From positions 124,001 to 188,000 of the forward strand of contig CAWJKG010000003.1 in assembly GCA_963843365.1 (NCBI GenBank): a DNA stretch of 64,000 nt, written 5' to 3'. Source of the stretch: Bog-473 sp963843365 (lineage in GTDB: Bacteria > Actinomycetota > Acidimicrobiia > Acidimicrobiales > RAAP-2). Shown here in pieces: positions 29,029 to 38,005 of the stretch; within the stretch, counting starts at the first letter, position 1, and each line of letters begins with the position of its first letter. Position numbers and translations under genes: made by a program. The notes under the pieces are model-generated. The model was given only the letters and a program-made list of their open reading frames with translations, made no database searches and was not told where the DNA came from.

Positions 29029-30500
29029 ATGGCGATTCGGGACTACGACCGCTTGTTCATCGGCGGCGACTGGGTGGCCCCGGAAGGGACCGACACCATC
29101 TCGGTGATCTCACCGACGACCGAAGAGGTCGTGGGCCGGGTGCCGGACGGCACCGAGGGCGACATCGACAAGGCCGTGGCCGCCGCCAGGACCGCGTTCG
29201 ACCACGGGCCCTGGCCGCGCATGACACCGGCCGAGCGGGCCGAGGTCCTGGCCAAGGTGGCGGCGCAGATCATGGCCGAGACCGACGACCTGGCCGCCAC
29301 CATCACGCAGGAGATGGGCTCGCCGATCTCGTTCTCCGCACTGGGCCAGGTGATGGCTCCCTTCATGATCTTCAACTACTACGCCGACCTGGCCAAGACG
29401 TACGCCTTCGACGAGGTGCGGGCCGGCGTCCTGAACCCGCAGGTGCTGGTGACCAAGGAGCCCGTCGGCGTCGTCGGGGCCATCGCCCCGTGGAACGTGC
29501 CCCTGTTCATTGCGGCGGCCAAGCTCGCACCCTCGCTGGCCGCCGGTTGCACGGTGGTGTACAAGCCCGCCCCGGAGACGCCGTTCGACGCGTTCCGGCT
29601 CGCCGAGATCTTCGCCGACGCCGGCCTGCCCAAGGGCGTCCTCTCCGTGGTGCCGGCCGGCCGGGAGGTCAGCGAGCACCTCGTGAAGCACCCGGGCGTC
29701 GACAAGATCTCCTTCACCGGGTCCGGCGTCGGCGGCAAGCGCATCGGCGGCCTCTGCGGCGAGCGTCTGAAGCGGTGCACGCTGGAGCTCGGCGGCAAGT
29801 CGGCGGCGATCATTCTGGACGACGCCGACCTGGCGACGACGATCCCCACGCTGCTGCCCAACTCGATCATGAACAACGGGCAGGCCTGCATCGCGCAGAC
29901 GCGCATCCTGGCGCCGCGGTCGCGCTACGCCGAAGTGGTCGACGCCGTCGTGTCGGGCGTTCGGCCATGAAGGTGGGCGACCCCATGGACCCGGCCACCG
30001 AGGTCGGCCCCGTGGTGGCAGAGCGGCAGCGGAGCCGGATCGAGGGGTATCTCGACAGCGGGCGCGAAGAGGGCGCCACCGTTGCGCTCGGCGGCGGCCG
30101 CCCGACGGGCTCCGACTTCTCGAAGGGCTGGTACGTCGAGCCGACCGTGTTCTCCGACGTCGACAACAAAATGAAGATCGCCCAGGAGGAGATCTTCGGC
30201 CCCGTGCTGGTCGTCATCCCCTACGACGGGGACGACAACGCCGTCGAGATCGCCAACGACTCCAACTACGGCCTGTGCGGCTCCGTCTGGACGGGTGACA
30301 ACGACCGTGGGCTGGGCGTGGCGCGTCAGGTGCGTACCGGCACCTACATGCTCAACGCGCCGGTGCCGATCGACTTCTCCACGCCGTTCGGCGGGTTCAA
30401 GGAGTCGGGCGTGGGTCGTGAGTTCGGTCCCGAAGGCCTGGAGGGCTTCCTCGAGGTCAAGTCGATCGCCCTGCCGGCCGGGTACACCCCCGAGACGTAG
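29029..30500 (+). CDS. Aldehyde dehydrogenase; frameshift near 29960
   Basis: NAD(P)-dependent aldehyde dehydrogenase of about 491 residues. GGGAGGG just upstream of ATG 29029 supports the start. Motifs: PWNVPLFIAAAKLAPSLAAG, VYKPAPETPFDAFRLAEIF, SFTGSGVGGKRIG, CTLELGGKSA with the general-base Glu, NNGQACIAQTR with catalytic Cys near residue 287, and EEIFGPVLVVIPY. The frame breaks near 29960 (VSGVR to AMKVGDPMDPATEVGPV); adding one G to a GG run repairs it. The substrate range is open; no co-operonic dehydrogenase is adjacent. Confidence 0.88.
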
Positions 30501-30558
30501 AAGGGTCCGCCGGCGAGAGCCCGGCCGCCGGCTGCAGCGGCGGGCGATCGAACGGGGA

Positions 30559-31261
30559 TCAGCCTGCCGCTGCGGTGGGCGACGGGGAGACGTAGCCCGA
30601 CAACGGGGCGCCCTTGCCCTTCACGTCGGCAAAAGCCTGGTTGTTCCCGACCTCGACCACGCTGTAGCCCGTGCGATCGCCGTCGCCGTTGACGACGTCG
30701 GGCGCGGCATCGTTGCCCGTGGCGGCCATGACGACGGCCACGTGGACCGCGGTGACCGCTGACGTGTCCAGCCCGTAGACCGCGACGTCGCCCGGCTGGG
30801 GGGTGTAGCCCGATCCCGACCGGGTGCCAGGTCCCGTGGTCGGCGCCCCAGACGTAGAAGCTGGCCGAGTTGCCGTTGAGAAAACCGGGAGCCAACTGGT
30901 AGTCGACCTCGACCCCGGCCTGCTTCCACACCCAGGCGGCGAAGTCGGCGCACCATTCCTCGTCCAGATTGTCGTTGCCGCAGTCGTCGATCCCGGCCTT
31001 CCAGTAGGCACTGAACTTGTTGCAGTAGGTGTCCGACGGGTCGGTCTGGTACCCCACCTGGCCCTGGGCCACGGCGATGATACGGGCGCGGAGGGGGCTG
31101 AGCGAAGACCGGCGGATCTGTCGCACCACGACGAAGCGGCGCCCAGGACCGCCAGCACCAGCACAAAGACGAGGAAACGGTGGTGGCGGCCGCCGGTGCG
31201 GCGGGGCGGGGGAGGCGGAGGACGAAGGGCCAGCGGTCGGGTCGGGCTCAGGGGAGCACAC
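30559..31261 (-). CDS. Membrane-anchored or secreted CHAP-domain protein; two probable frameshifts; start uncertain
   Basis: About 235 residues assembled across breaks near 31140 and 30820. A hydrophobic segment (HHRFLVFVLVLAVLGAA) is followed by IRRSSLSPLRARIIAVAQGQ and a CHAP-like domain: WCADFAAWVWKQAG carries the likely catalytic Cys and VHVAVVMAATG the His. CHAP amidases cleave peptide bonds in peptidoglycan, so cell-wall turnover is inferred. The start is approximate (GTG 31261), because the N-terminus changes frame. It diverges from the acyltransferase gene. Confidence 0.6.
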
Positions 31262-31370
31262 CGTAGCGATCGCCGGCCGCCCGGAGGGCGCGGGCCGGTT
31301 CTGCGAGAATGCGGGTCCCCGGCCACCCCAGAGTGCGGTGCGGCCCGAGCGACCGAGGAGATGGGGCCCG

Positions 31371-33476
31371 ATGCAGGACGACGAGAGCGCGATCTCGCAC
31401 ACTCGTCTCGCCTATCTCCCCGCGCTCGACGGCATGCGGGCCTGCGCCGTCCTCGCCGTCATGATGTTCCACGGCGGGATCCCCCACATGGACGGGGGGT
31501 TCATGGGCGTGGACGCCTTCTTCGTCCTGTCCGGCTTCCTCATCACCTCGCTGCTCATCGGAGAGTGGCGCCAGTCCCTGACGATCAAGCTCGGGGCGTT
31601 CTGGGCTCGCCGGGCACGCCGCTTGCTGCCGGCGCTGTTCCTGATGCTGCTGTTCGTGGCCTTCTTCGCGGCGGTGATCGTCCCCAAGGGCACCTACGGC
31701 GCGCTCCGCCTCGATGCGCTGGCCACGCTCCTGTACGTGAGCAACTGGCACTTCATTCTGGTCAACTCCAACTACTTCAACGAGACGTCCGCCTCGTCGC
31801 CGTTGTTGCACACGTGGTCGCTCGCCGTGGAGGAGCAGTTCTACGTGATCTGGCCGCTGGTGGTCCTGGGCGTGCTGCGCTTCACCCGCAGCCTGCGGGC
31901 CTTGCTCGCCCTGTGCTGTGCCGCCGCAGTCGGGTCTGCCCTGTGGATGTACCACGTGTACGACGGTGGCCTGAACACCAACCGGGCCTATCTCGGGACC
32001 GATACCCGCTCCCAGTGCCTCTTCATCGGCTGCGCCCTGGCCGTGGGGCTCGTCCTGCTCACCCAGCGCAGCCACGAGGAGGGTCGTCTGGTCCGGGGTG
32101 AGTTATGGCGGCCCACGCGCGGGCGGCCGGATCCTCTGCGGGGTGCTCGGAATCATCGGGGCGGCCGGCGCCGTGGCGCTGTGGGTCCTGACCACCTCGA
32201 CGTCCACCTTCCCCTACTCGGGCGGCTTCTTCCTCATAGGACTCTCCGTGGCGGCCGTCATCCTCGCCGCCGTCGCGGCCCCGCGCAGCATCGTTCCCTG
32301 GCTGCTCTCGCGGCACCGGTGCGTTACGTGGGGCGCATTTCCTACGGGCTCTACATCTGGCACTGGCCGATCTTCATCTGGCTCGACCACTCACGCACGG
32401 GCCTCTATGGCTACGAGCTGTTCGGGTTGCGCGTCCTGGTGACCTTCGCCGTCTCGGTCGTGTCCTTCCATCTCGTCGAGCGCCCGATCCGCATGGGCAC
32501 CTTCGTGAGCCAGTGGAGGGCCTGGCTGGTCGTACCCGCCGGCGTGGCCGCGGTGCTGGCAGCCGTGATCGCGGCGACCACGACGACATCGGCCGTCGCC
32601 AGCCCCGCGTTGTCGGGCGGCACCGCGAACACGGCGTCGTCGACGACCACCAGCACGACCACCACACCCGTCACGACGGGCGGCCCACCCGTCACGACCT
32701 CCGGCCCGCCCGTCACGACCGGCGGTCCACCGGTCAGGGTGCTCCTCTTCGGCGACTCGGTGGCCCTCACCCTTGGCCTCGGGCTCGGGCTTCCCGCCGA
32801 GCAGAGCGCCTATGACTACACCCTGACGGACAAGGGGATACTCGGCTGCGGTGTCGTGGACGGACCGGAAGTCGAGCTGATGGGCACACGCGACGAGACG
32901 CCCATGGCGTGTGGGGGACCCGGGGTGGCGCAGGGGGGTCCCGCGGCCAACGCACCCTGGCCGACCCAATGGCAGGCCGAGATGGGAATAGACAAGCCGA
33001 ACGTGGTCGTCCTTCTCGCCGGTCGCTGGGAGGTGGTCGACCGTGAATACCAGGGTGCCTGGACGAACATTCTCTCCCCGGCCTACGCCGCGTACGTCAA
33101 GAGCCAGCTCGAAGAGGCTTCGGATGTGGTGACGGCGACGGGGGCCCACATGGTGTTCCTGACGGCGCCGTGCACCGACGAGGGGGAGCAGCCGGACGGG
33201 TCACCCTGGCCGGAGGACAACCCCGCACGGTTGGCCGTCTACAACAAGCTGGTGCGGCAAGTCGCCGCCGAGCATCCCACGACCGACTCGGCCGTCGACC
33301 TCTTCGGTCCGACCTGTCCCGGCGGGAAGTTCACGAGTGCCATTCACGGGGTGGCCATCCGACAGACGGACGGCGTCCACTTCACGGTGGCGGGTGGTCA
33401 GTACCTGGCCCCGAAGATCATGCCGGCCATCGTGGCGGCCGGGCGGGCGCAGATGACCGGGACGGCAGGCCCCTAG
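31371..33476 (+). CDS. OafA/YrhL-type membrane acyltransferase fused to SGNH hydrolase; two compensating frameshifts
   Basis: About 702 residues. The N-terminal acyltransferase-3 domain has about ten helices, with YLPALDGMRACAVLAVMMFH and LLHTWSLAVEEQFYVIWPL as family signatures, and the late GRISYGLYIWHWP. A stalk of repeated PVTTGGP units (near 32680-32735) leads to a C-terminal SGNH domain with VLLFGDSVALTLG (Ser) and DGVHFT (Asp-His). This architecture O-acetylates polysaccharide or cell-wall sugars outside the membrane. Frame changes occur near 32097 (extra G in GGGG) and near 32312 (missing G), so the segment between them reads in a second frame (SYGGPRAGGRILCGVLGI). Confidence 0.85.
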   Translation: MQDDESAISHTRLAYLPALDGMRACAVLAVMMFHGGIPHMDGGFMGVDAFFVLSGFLITSLLIGEWRQSLTIKLGAFWARRARRLLPALFLMLLFVAFFAAVIVPKGTYGALRLDALATLLYVSNWHFILVNSNYFNETSASSPLLHTWSLAVEEQFYVIWPLVVLGVLRFTRSLRALLALCCAAAVGSALWMYHVYDGGLNTNRAYLGTDTRSQCLFIGCALAVGLVLLTQRSHEEGRLVRGELWRPTRGRPDPLRGARNHRGGRRRGAVGPDHLDVHLPLLGRLLPHRTLRGGRHPRRRRGPAQHRSLAALAAPVRYVGRISYGLYIWHWPIFIWLDHSRTGLYGYELFGLRVLVTFAVSVVSFHLVERPIRMGTFVSQWRAWLVVPAGVAAVLAAVIAATTTTSAVASPALSGGTANTASSTTTSTTTTPVTTGGPPVTTSGPPVTTGGPPVRVLLFGDSVALTLGLGLGLPAEQSAYDYTLTDKGILGCGVVDGPEVELMGTRDETPMACGGPGVAQGGPAANAPWPTQWQAEMGIDKPNVVVLLAGRWEVVDREYQGAWTNILSPAYAAYVKSQLEEASDVVTATGAHMVFLTAPCTDEGEQPDGSPWPEDNPARLAVYNKLVRQVAAEHPTTDSAVDLFGPTCPGGKFTSAIHGVAIRQTDGVHFTVAGGQYLAPKIMPAIVAAGRAQMTGTAGP

Positions 33477-33931
33477 CCGACCGGTGCGGCCGGTTCCGGG
33501 TTGACGTTCTGGGGCGTTGTGGTGTCGCTGCCGGGTGACTGCGGATTGACGTTGGCGTTGGCATCGGCCACGACGCACTGGGCACGCAGGGACGGGACGA
33601 GGTGGCCCTCGTCGACGGTGGCTCCCTCCGAGATGGTCGTCATGAGCGCATTCCAGGAACCGTCGTCGGAGTTGGCGGCGGCGGCCAACGGAAGCGCCGC
33701 CCGGAGCTCCTGATCCGCCCGCTTCTGCAACTGGGCGGCAGTGGCCGCCGCCGTCCCGGGGCGTTGGGCCTGGAGGTAGTCGGCGACGGACCGGTGCACG
33801 TGGACGCAGGCCTGCTGCGCGAGCGCCTGCCCTTCCTGCGTGCTGCAGGCACTCAGGGCAAGGGCGGACACGAGCGTGAGCGCGAGCAGCGCCACGCCTC
33901 GGACGGCGGCCGGGCGCGCGCGGCGCCGCAC
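33473..33931 (-). CDS. Putative lipoprotein of unknown function
   Basis: 152-residue protein with signal peptide and lipobox (LTLVSALALSAC, Cys near residue 28), then a helical domain with three further cysteines (QQACVHVHRSV, RAQCVVADA) and an Asn/Thr/Pro-rich tail (ANVNPQSPGSDTTTPQNVNP). GTG start at 33931 lies one base after the stop of the upstream gene, indicating coupling. Its stop shares CTAG with that of the convergent acyltransferase. Function unknown. Confidence 0.7.
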   Translation of the reverse strand: MRRRARPAAVRGVALLALTLVSALALSACSTQEGQALAQQACVHVHRSVADYLQAQRPGTAAATAAQLQKRADQELRAALPLAAAANSDDGSWNALMTTISEGATVDEGHLVPSLRAQCVVADANANVNPQSPGSDTTTPQNVNPEPAAPVG

Positions 33932-33932
33932 G

Positions 33933-34490
33933 TCAGCCGAGCCAGCGCTCGGCGGACTCGAGCAGGAACCGGCTCACGGCGAGGGCCCGGTCGAAGACGT
34001 CGCAGAGCAGTTCCTCGCCACTCAGCACGCGGGCCAGGGACACCGGATGCCGGGCCACGATGCTCAACCGGCGCTCCGAGCCGTCCGTCGCGTTGGCGAA
34101 GGAGTCGATGGCGGAGACCTCGAGTGGGAGCTCGATGCCGCCCACACCGGCCAAGTCGATGGCGAGGCGGAGGAGGTCGGGCCCGCTCGGCAGCGGTGGG
34201 AGCGCCCAGGTGAACGTCAGGGGGAAGTGAAACTCGTCGGGTGGCTCCTCGTCCTCCGACAAGAGCACCACCGCGTCCTCGAACGAGAGCAGGACCCGGG
34301 GGTCGACGTCGAGGGCGAGATGCAGGTCGAGGGGCCCACCGCACCCCTCTTCCGGGTGCAGGTCGACCTCCCAGACCTGTCGGAGGGAGTAGGTCTCGAC
34401 GAAGTGCCGCTCGTCGTGCACGTGGAATCCGTGGTCGACGGAATGATCCTTCAAGTCGGCGACGTACCCGGCGACGTCAATGGCAGCCAC
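33933..34490 (-). CDS. Conserved hypothetical protein
   Basis: 185-residue soluble acidic protein (DVAGYVADLKDHSVDHGFHV, then FVETYSLRQVWEVDLHPEEG and SFEDAVVLLSEDEEPPDEFH). The pattern of a beta-rich N-terminal half and a helical C-terminus (LLCDVFDRALAVSRFLLESA) is consistent throughout, and I see no signal peptide. It precedes the lipoprotein by one base, so they may act together. I do not recognise a domain. Confidence 0.6.
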   Translation of the reverse strand: MAAIDVAGYVADLKDHSVDHGFHVHDERHFVETYSLRQVWEVDLHPEEGCGGPLDLHLALDVDPRVLLSFEDAVVLLSEDEEPPDEFHFPLTFTWALPPLPSGPDLLRLAIDLAGVGGIELPLEVSAIDSFANATDGSERRLSIVARHPVSLARVLSGEELLCDVFDRALAVSRFLLESAERWLG

Positions 34491-34571
34491 AGCTGGGAAA
34501 GCCTAATGGCCGTGGACGGACCTGCGGCCAGGCCCGGTGGGGCTGACCGCGGCCGATAGGGTTCGTCACCC

Positions 34572-35312
34572 GTGGACGACGTTCGGCTCGTGGAAGTGCT
34601 CGATGAAGCGGTCCGCGCTGTGCGGGCCGCGCTCGACGACCTCGAGGACTGGGGTCCCAGCGGAGGGAAGCCCGGGCAGTACCGGCTCGACCTGGCCGCC
34701 GACGCGGCAGCCCTGCCGATATTGCACGGCGCCGGGCTGGCCGTGCTCTCCGAGGAGTCAGGGGTCACCGGAGACGGGTCCTCGGGGCTGCTCGCCGTCA
34801 TCGACCCGATCGACGGGTCGACCAACGCCCATCGCGGTGTGCCCTTCTACTCCACCAGCATCTGCGTGCTCGACGCCGAGGGTCCTCGCCTGGGCGTGGT
34901 CACCAACCAGGCAACCGGCGAGCGCTACGCCGCGGTCCGCGGGGCCGGGGCGGAGAAGGACGGCCGGTCCATTGCGCCGTCGGGGTGCGAGGAGCTCGGC
35001 CGGGCCATTGTGGGGATCTCGGGGTTCCCCGGGCATTACCCCGGCTGGGCGCAGTTCCGGGCCCTGGGTGCGGCCTCGTTGGAGTGTTGCGCCGTGGCCG
35101 AGGGTGTGTTGGACGCCTACATGGTGGTCGGGGTGAGCACGCTCTACAGCTGGGACTACCTGGCAGGATTGCTGATCTGCCGCGAGGTGGGGGCCGCCGA
35201 GGGCGAACGCCAGGAGAGGGACCTGGTCAGACGCGACGACGCCAGCCGGCGACCCATCGTTGCCGCCTCGCGTCGGTTGGTGGAGCAATTGGCCGCAGAG
35301 GAGGGATTGTGA
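34572..35312 (+). CDS. Inositol monophosphatase family protein
   Basis: 246 residues from GTG 34572. The lithium-sensitive phosphatase motifs are present: GLAVLSEESG (acidic Mg ligand), VIDPIDGSTNAHRGVPFYST (DPIDGT motif) and STLYSWDYLAGLLICREVGA (WD motif). The enzyme probably hydrolyses a phosphomonoester such as inositol-1-phosphate or a nucleotide-3'-phosphate. Its end overlaps the start of the SCO6745-family gene (GTGA), giving a two-gene unit. Confidence 0.88.
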   Translation: MDDVRLVEVLDEAVRAVRAALDDLEDWGPSGGKPGQYRLDLAADAAALPILHGAGLAVLSEESGVTGDGSSGLLAVIDPIDGSTNAHRGVPFYSTSICVLDAEGPRLGVVTNQATGERYAAVRGAGAEKDGRSIAPSGCEELGRAIVGISGFPGHYPGWAQFRALGAASLECCAVAEGVLDAYMVVGVSTLYSWDYLAGLLICREVGAAEGERQERDLVRRDDASRRPIVAASRRLVEQLAAEEGL

Positions 35313-36175
35313 TCGACGAGACCGGAGACGCCACCGATGCCGCCGAGTCGCTGCGGGCGCGCAAGACGTGGCGGACATTGGAGCCGCTCCACGGGATCCT
35401 CTACTTCGCGCCGGAGGCGGCCGAGGCCTACGCCCGGCTGGGCATCACCGGGCAGGCGGGGTACTTCGCCTCGCCGCGGCGCCAATGGGTGCGGTCACCG
35501 GCGAGGTGGTCGTCTCGACCTTCTTCAACTTCAACCCCGAGCTGGTGCATGCAGTGATCCCCGCCGTGTGGGAGGTGGCCACGCCCGTGGCGCTCGTGAG
35601 GGCGCGGTTCACGGCGGTCGACGCCGCCTACCGGCGCCTCCTGGGCGAGGAGGTGTTGGCGTCGGAGGAGATGCAGCGGGCGGCCGAGTTGGCGCGCCTC
35701 GCGGCCGAAGAGGCGGCGCGACACATGGAGGGAAGGCCCTTGGCGGCAGCCCACGCCGACGTCGCCTGGCCCTCGGCGCCGCACCTGGTGCTGTGGCATG
35801 CGCAGTCGATCCTGCCGCGAGTACCGCGGCGACGGTCATATCGCCCAGCTCGTCGTGCGCCGGCTGTCGGGTCTGGAAGCGCTGATCACGCACGCCGCCG
35901 CGGGCGAAGTGCCGGAGCGCATCCTGCGCTCGACCCGGGGCTGGTCCCAGGAGGCCTGGGACGGCGCGGTCGACGCGCTGCGGCTGCGGGGCTGGCTGGA
36001 GCAGGGCGACGAGCTGCGCTTCACCCCACTGGGACAGGCCGAACGCCAGGCACTCGAAGAGGGGACCGACGCGCTGGCGACCGCACCGTATGCGGTGTTG
36101 GGGGAGGAGCGCTGCGCCGAGTTGCGGGCACTTGCCCGCCCGTGGAGCACCACGCTGGCGGAGCAGCTGCCCTGA
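35309..36175 (+). CDS. SCO6745-family protein; two frameshifts near 35485 and 35815
   Basis: About 288 residues assembled from three frames. Segments: TWRTLEPLHGILYFAPEAAE, then MGAVTGEVVVSTFFNFNPEL and VHAVIPAVWEVATPVALVRA, LAAAHADVAWPSAPHLVLWH, finally REYRGDGHIAQLVVRRLSGL and a winged-helix-like C-terminus (GWSQEAWDGAVDALRLRGWL). This order matches the actinobacterial SCO6745 family, whose role is unknown. The 35485 break fits a missing C and 35815 an extra C (ATCCTGCCGC for ATCCTGCGC). Together with the phosphatase it forms a small operon. Confidence 0.72.
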
Positions 36176-36221
36176 CGGCGGCGCGCCGGCGCCGGGGTGA
36201 TGGGTCAGAATGGCCGCACCG

Positions 36222-36295
36222 GGGCGCTTAGCTCAGTTGGTTAGAGCAGCTGCCTTACAAGCAGCAGGCCGGGGGTTCGAGTCCCTCAGCGCCCA
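36222..36295 (+). tRNA. tRNA-Val (anticodon UAC)
   Basis: Complete cloverleaf: acceptor GGGCGCT (36222-36228) pairs with AGCGCCC (36288-36294); D arm GCTC/GAGC; anticodon stem GCTGC/GCAGC with loop CTTACAA and anticodon TAC at 36256-36258; T arm GGGGG-TTCGAGT-CCCTC. The discriminator base is A and CCA is not encoded. Confidence 0.96.
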
Positions 36296-36358
36296 CAGGG
36301 TTGAGTACCGTCCCGCAAGACGATCATCACGACGGCTACCCGACCCCTGGGTCTTCAG

Positions 36359-37117
36359 TCACGCCAGGGCGCAGGCCATTCGATCCAGAAAACTGAGATC
36401 GTCGGGCGTCCAGTACGGGTCCATCTCGCCGGCCGGCAGCAAGGAGTCTTTGCGTCCGCCTCCATTTGAGGTACCAGCTGCGTCTTGTCGATAGAGCAAG
36501 AGCCTTGCTGAAGGGCCGGCAACATCGTCAAGCACTGCACCGAGATCCTGGACGTCGGCTTCAGTCAAGGTCACTGCGTCCTCGGGCAGTGCGTGGTGGA
36601 CCGCTGAGAGCAGGTGCTTCTCCCACGCTCGCGGATGCGCGATGAGAGCAAGTGCTTCCCCTGGACGCAGTGCGAGCGTTACGGGAGTCCCACCCTCGAA
36701 ATGCGTAGCCGTTCGAAGCAGGCTTGCCGAACCAGAGGTGAAATGGATCGCCGAGACGTGTGGCCCAGCGCCCTCGATTCGCATCGTGGCCTCGAGCGGG
36801 TCGAAATGGACGTAACACGCCGAAGAGCCCAGAGTGCAGGTGGCATCGCTTCGGAGAGCGATCCGCACGGCTTCCTTCAGGTCCTCCCCGGCCACGAGAT
36901 GAGCCAGGACCTCTTCGCGGAGATCCGATCCTTGGGCCGCTTCTCCGACACCAGCCAGGAAGAAGCCACCGGGCAACGGTGAGAGTTCGTGGAACACATG
37001 GTGCGTTGCCGACCAGCTTGTTCTGGCGACAGCCACAAGACCAGGCCAGCACGCTCGCAGTTCGTCGCTGTCAGTCTCGTACTGGGGCAGCAGTGAGTTC
37101 GGGTCGAGATATGTCAT
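36359..37117 (-). CDS. PP2C/SpoIIE-like domain protein, probably degenerate
   Basis: 252 residues starting MTYLDPNSLLPQYETDSDEL. The core (GGFFLAGVGEAAQGSDLREE, SSACYVHFDPLEATMRIEGAG, VTLALRPGEALALIAHPRAW) follows the strand-helix pattern of SpoIIE/PP2C phosphatases, but the usual metal-binding Asp residues of the G-D and DG motifs are replaced. I infer a PP2C-like fold that may have lost catalysis; the assignment is tentative. It lies downstream of the hairpin at 37179-37213 that follows hsp20, so it may be transcribed separately. Confidence 0.45.
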   Translation of the reverse strand: MTYLDPNSLLPQYETDSDELRACWPGLVAVARTSWSATHHVFHELSPLPGGFFLAGVGEAAQGSDLREEVLAHLVAGEDLKEAVRIALRSDATCTLGSSACYVHFDPLEATMRIEGAGPHVSAIHFTSGSASLLRTATHFEGGTPVTLALRPGEALALIAHPRAWEKHLLSAVHHALPEDAVTLTEADVQDLGAVLDDVAGPSARLLLYRQDAAGTSNGGGRKDSLLPAGEMDPYWTPDDLSFLDRMACALA

Positions 37118-37178
37118 GGCAGTAGATCGAGACGGACGCGCCGGGTATGGCGCGTGGGGGCGTTCGTTGCGTGAAGAG

Positions 37179-37213
37179 CTGCCCCCGGGGACCGAGTACG
37201 TCCCCGGGGGCAG
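37179..37213 (-). terminator. Strong GC-rich hairpin after hsp20
   Basis: Perfect 14-base inverted repeat: CTGCCCCCGGGGAC at 37179-37192 pairs with GTCCCCGGGGGCAG at 37200-37213, loop CGAGTAC. It lies 10 bases after the leftward hsp20 stop and before the next leftward gene. There is no T tract, as is usual for high-GC actinobacterial terminators. Confidence 0.7.
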
Positions 37214-37223
37214 AGAGGGACGG

Positions 37224-37670
37224 CTATGCGGCAGACGTCGCCAACTGCTTATGGTCCGAGCCCACGGCGACCTCAATACGTCGCGGTTTGGCTTGCTCGG
37301 CCACAGGAATCGCAACCGTGAGCACGCCACCTTCGTAGCTGGCCTCTATGCGCTCCGAATCGAGGGTTTTGCCTAGGACGACCTGTCGGGTGAAGGTCCC
37401 GAAGGTTCGCTCGGCGATTACCGACTCGACGCCTTGGCCCTTGGCGGGTGCCGGACGCTCCGCAGAGATGGTCAACACGTTGTCCTCCACCGTCAGGTCG
37501 ATGGAGTCGGGCGTGACGCCCGGCAGGTCGAGTTGGAGAAGGAAGGAATCGTCCTTGCGATAGGCGTCCATCGGCATGGCCATCGGACGGGGCCCACTCT
37601 GCTGGGCGTTCCAGAGTTGCTGGAAGAGACGATCAACGTCCCGGTACGGGTCACTTCGCACAAGAGCCAT
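37224..37670 (-). CDS. Small heat-shock protein, Hsp20/alpha-crystallin family
   Basis: 148-residue ATP-independent chaperone. GAGGAGG at 37679-37685 (read on the minus strand) places the ATG at 37670, so the two extra residues available at TTG 37676 are not used. The N-terminal MALVRSDPYRDVDRLFQQLW is followed by the alpha-crystallin domain (DAYRKDDSFLLQLDLPGVTPDSI, ERTFGTFTRQVVLG, ASYEGGVLTVAIPV). A CIRCE operator upstream implies HrcA heat-shock control. Confidence 0.93.
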   Translation of the reverse strand: MALVRSDPYRDVDRLFQQLWNAQQSGPRPMAMPMDAYRKDDSFLLQLDLPGVTPDSIDLTVEDNVLTISAERPAPAKGQGVESVIAERTFGTFTRQVVLGKTLDSERIEASYEGGVLTVAIPVAEQAKPRRIEVAVGSDHKQLATSAA

Positions 37671-38005
37671 GGCCAAAACCTCCTCAGTCGTGAAATATTT
37701 GCTCTCTTGCGCCGCTCACCTGCGGTAACGGCGCCATTTTAGCACTCTCATATGGAGAGTGCTAGAGGGTTGGGACGAAATTCATGACGGCTTCGGCGAC
37801 GACCACCCTGGCCTCGGCCGGAGTTTGACGCCTGCGGCCCTCAAGGCGTTGTTCACGGCCCACGCGTGACTCCCAGTCATCCGGCTACCTCCGCACGAGC
37901 GCCAGTCCGTGGCCGTAGAGCCCGGACGCGAGCGTGACTGGTTCGGGCGCCAAAAGATCCCGATGCCGGATGACGACCGTGTGACGACGCACGCGGGCGA
38001 GGAAA
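37671..38005. other. Intergenic leader of hsp20 and tail of signal-peptidase gene
   Basis: This 335-base stretch holds the hsp20 ribosome-binding site, the CIRCE element at 37739-37765, and DNA downstream of the leftward signal-peptidase gene that ends at 38006. A short minus-strand ORF of about 33 residues ending just upstream of CIRCE (frame ending VVVAEAVMNFVPTL) has a coding-like look and could be the remnant of a lost gene; I cannot support it further. Confidence 0.4.
37739..37765 (-). promoter_or_regulatory. CIRCE heat-shock operator (HrcA site)
   Basis: TTAGCACTC (37739-37747), a 9-base spacer, then GAGTGCTAG (37757-37765). This is the CIRCE consensus TTAGCACTC-N9-GAGTGCTAA with one mismatch at the last base. 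It lies about 70 bases upstream of the hsp20 start. HrcA normally binds it and releases on heat shock. Confidence 0.9.

Noticed and set aside
32680..32740. Direct DNA repeat near the acyltransferase stalk
   Set aside because: The repeat keeps frame and encodes PVTTGGP units.
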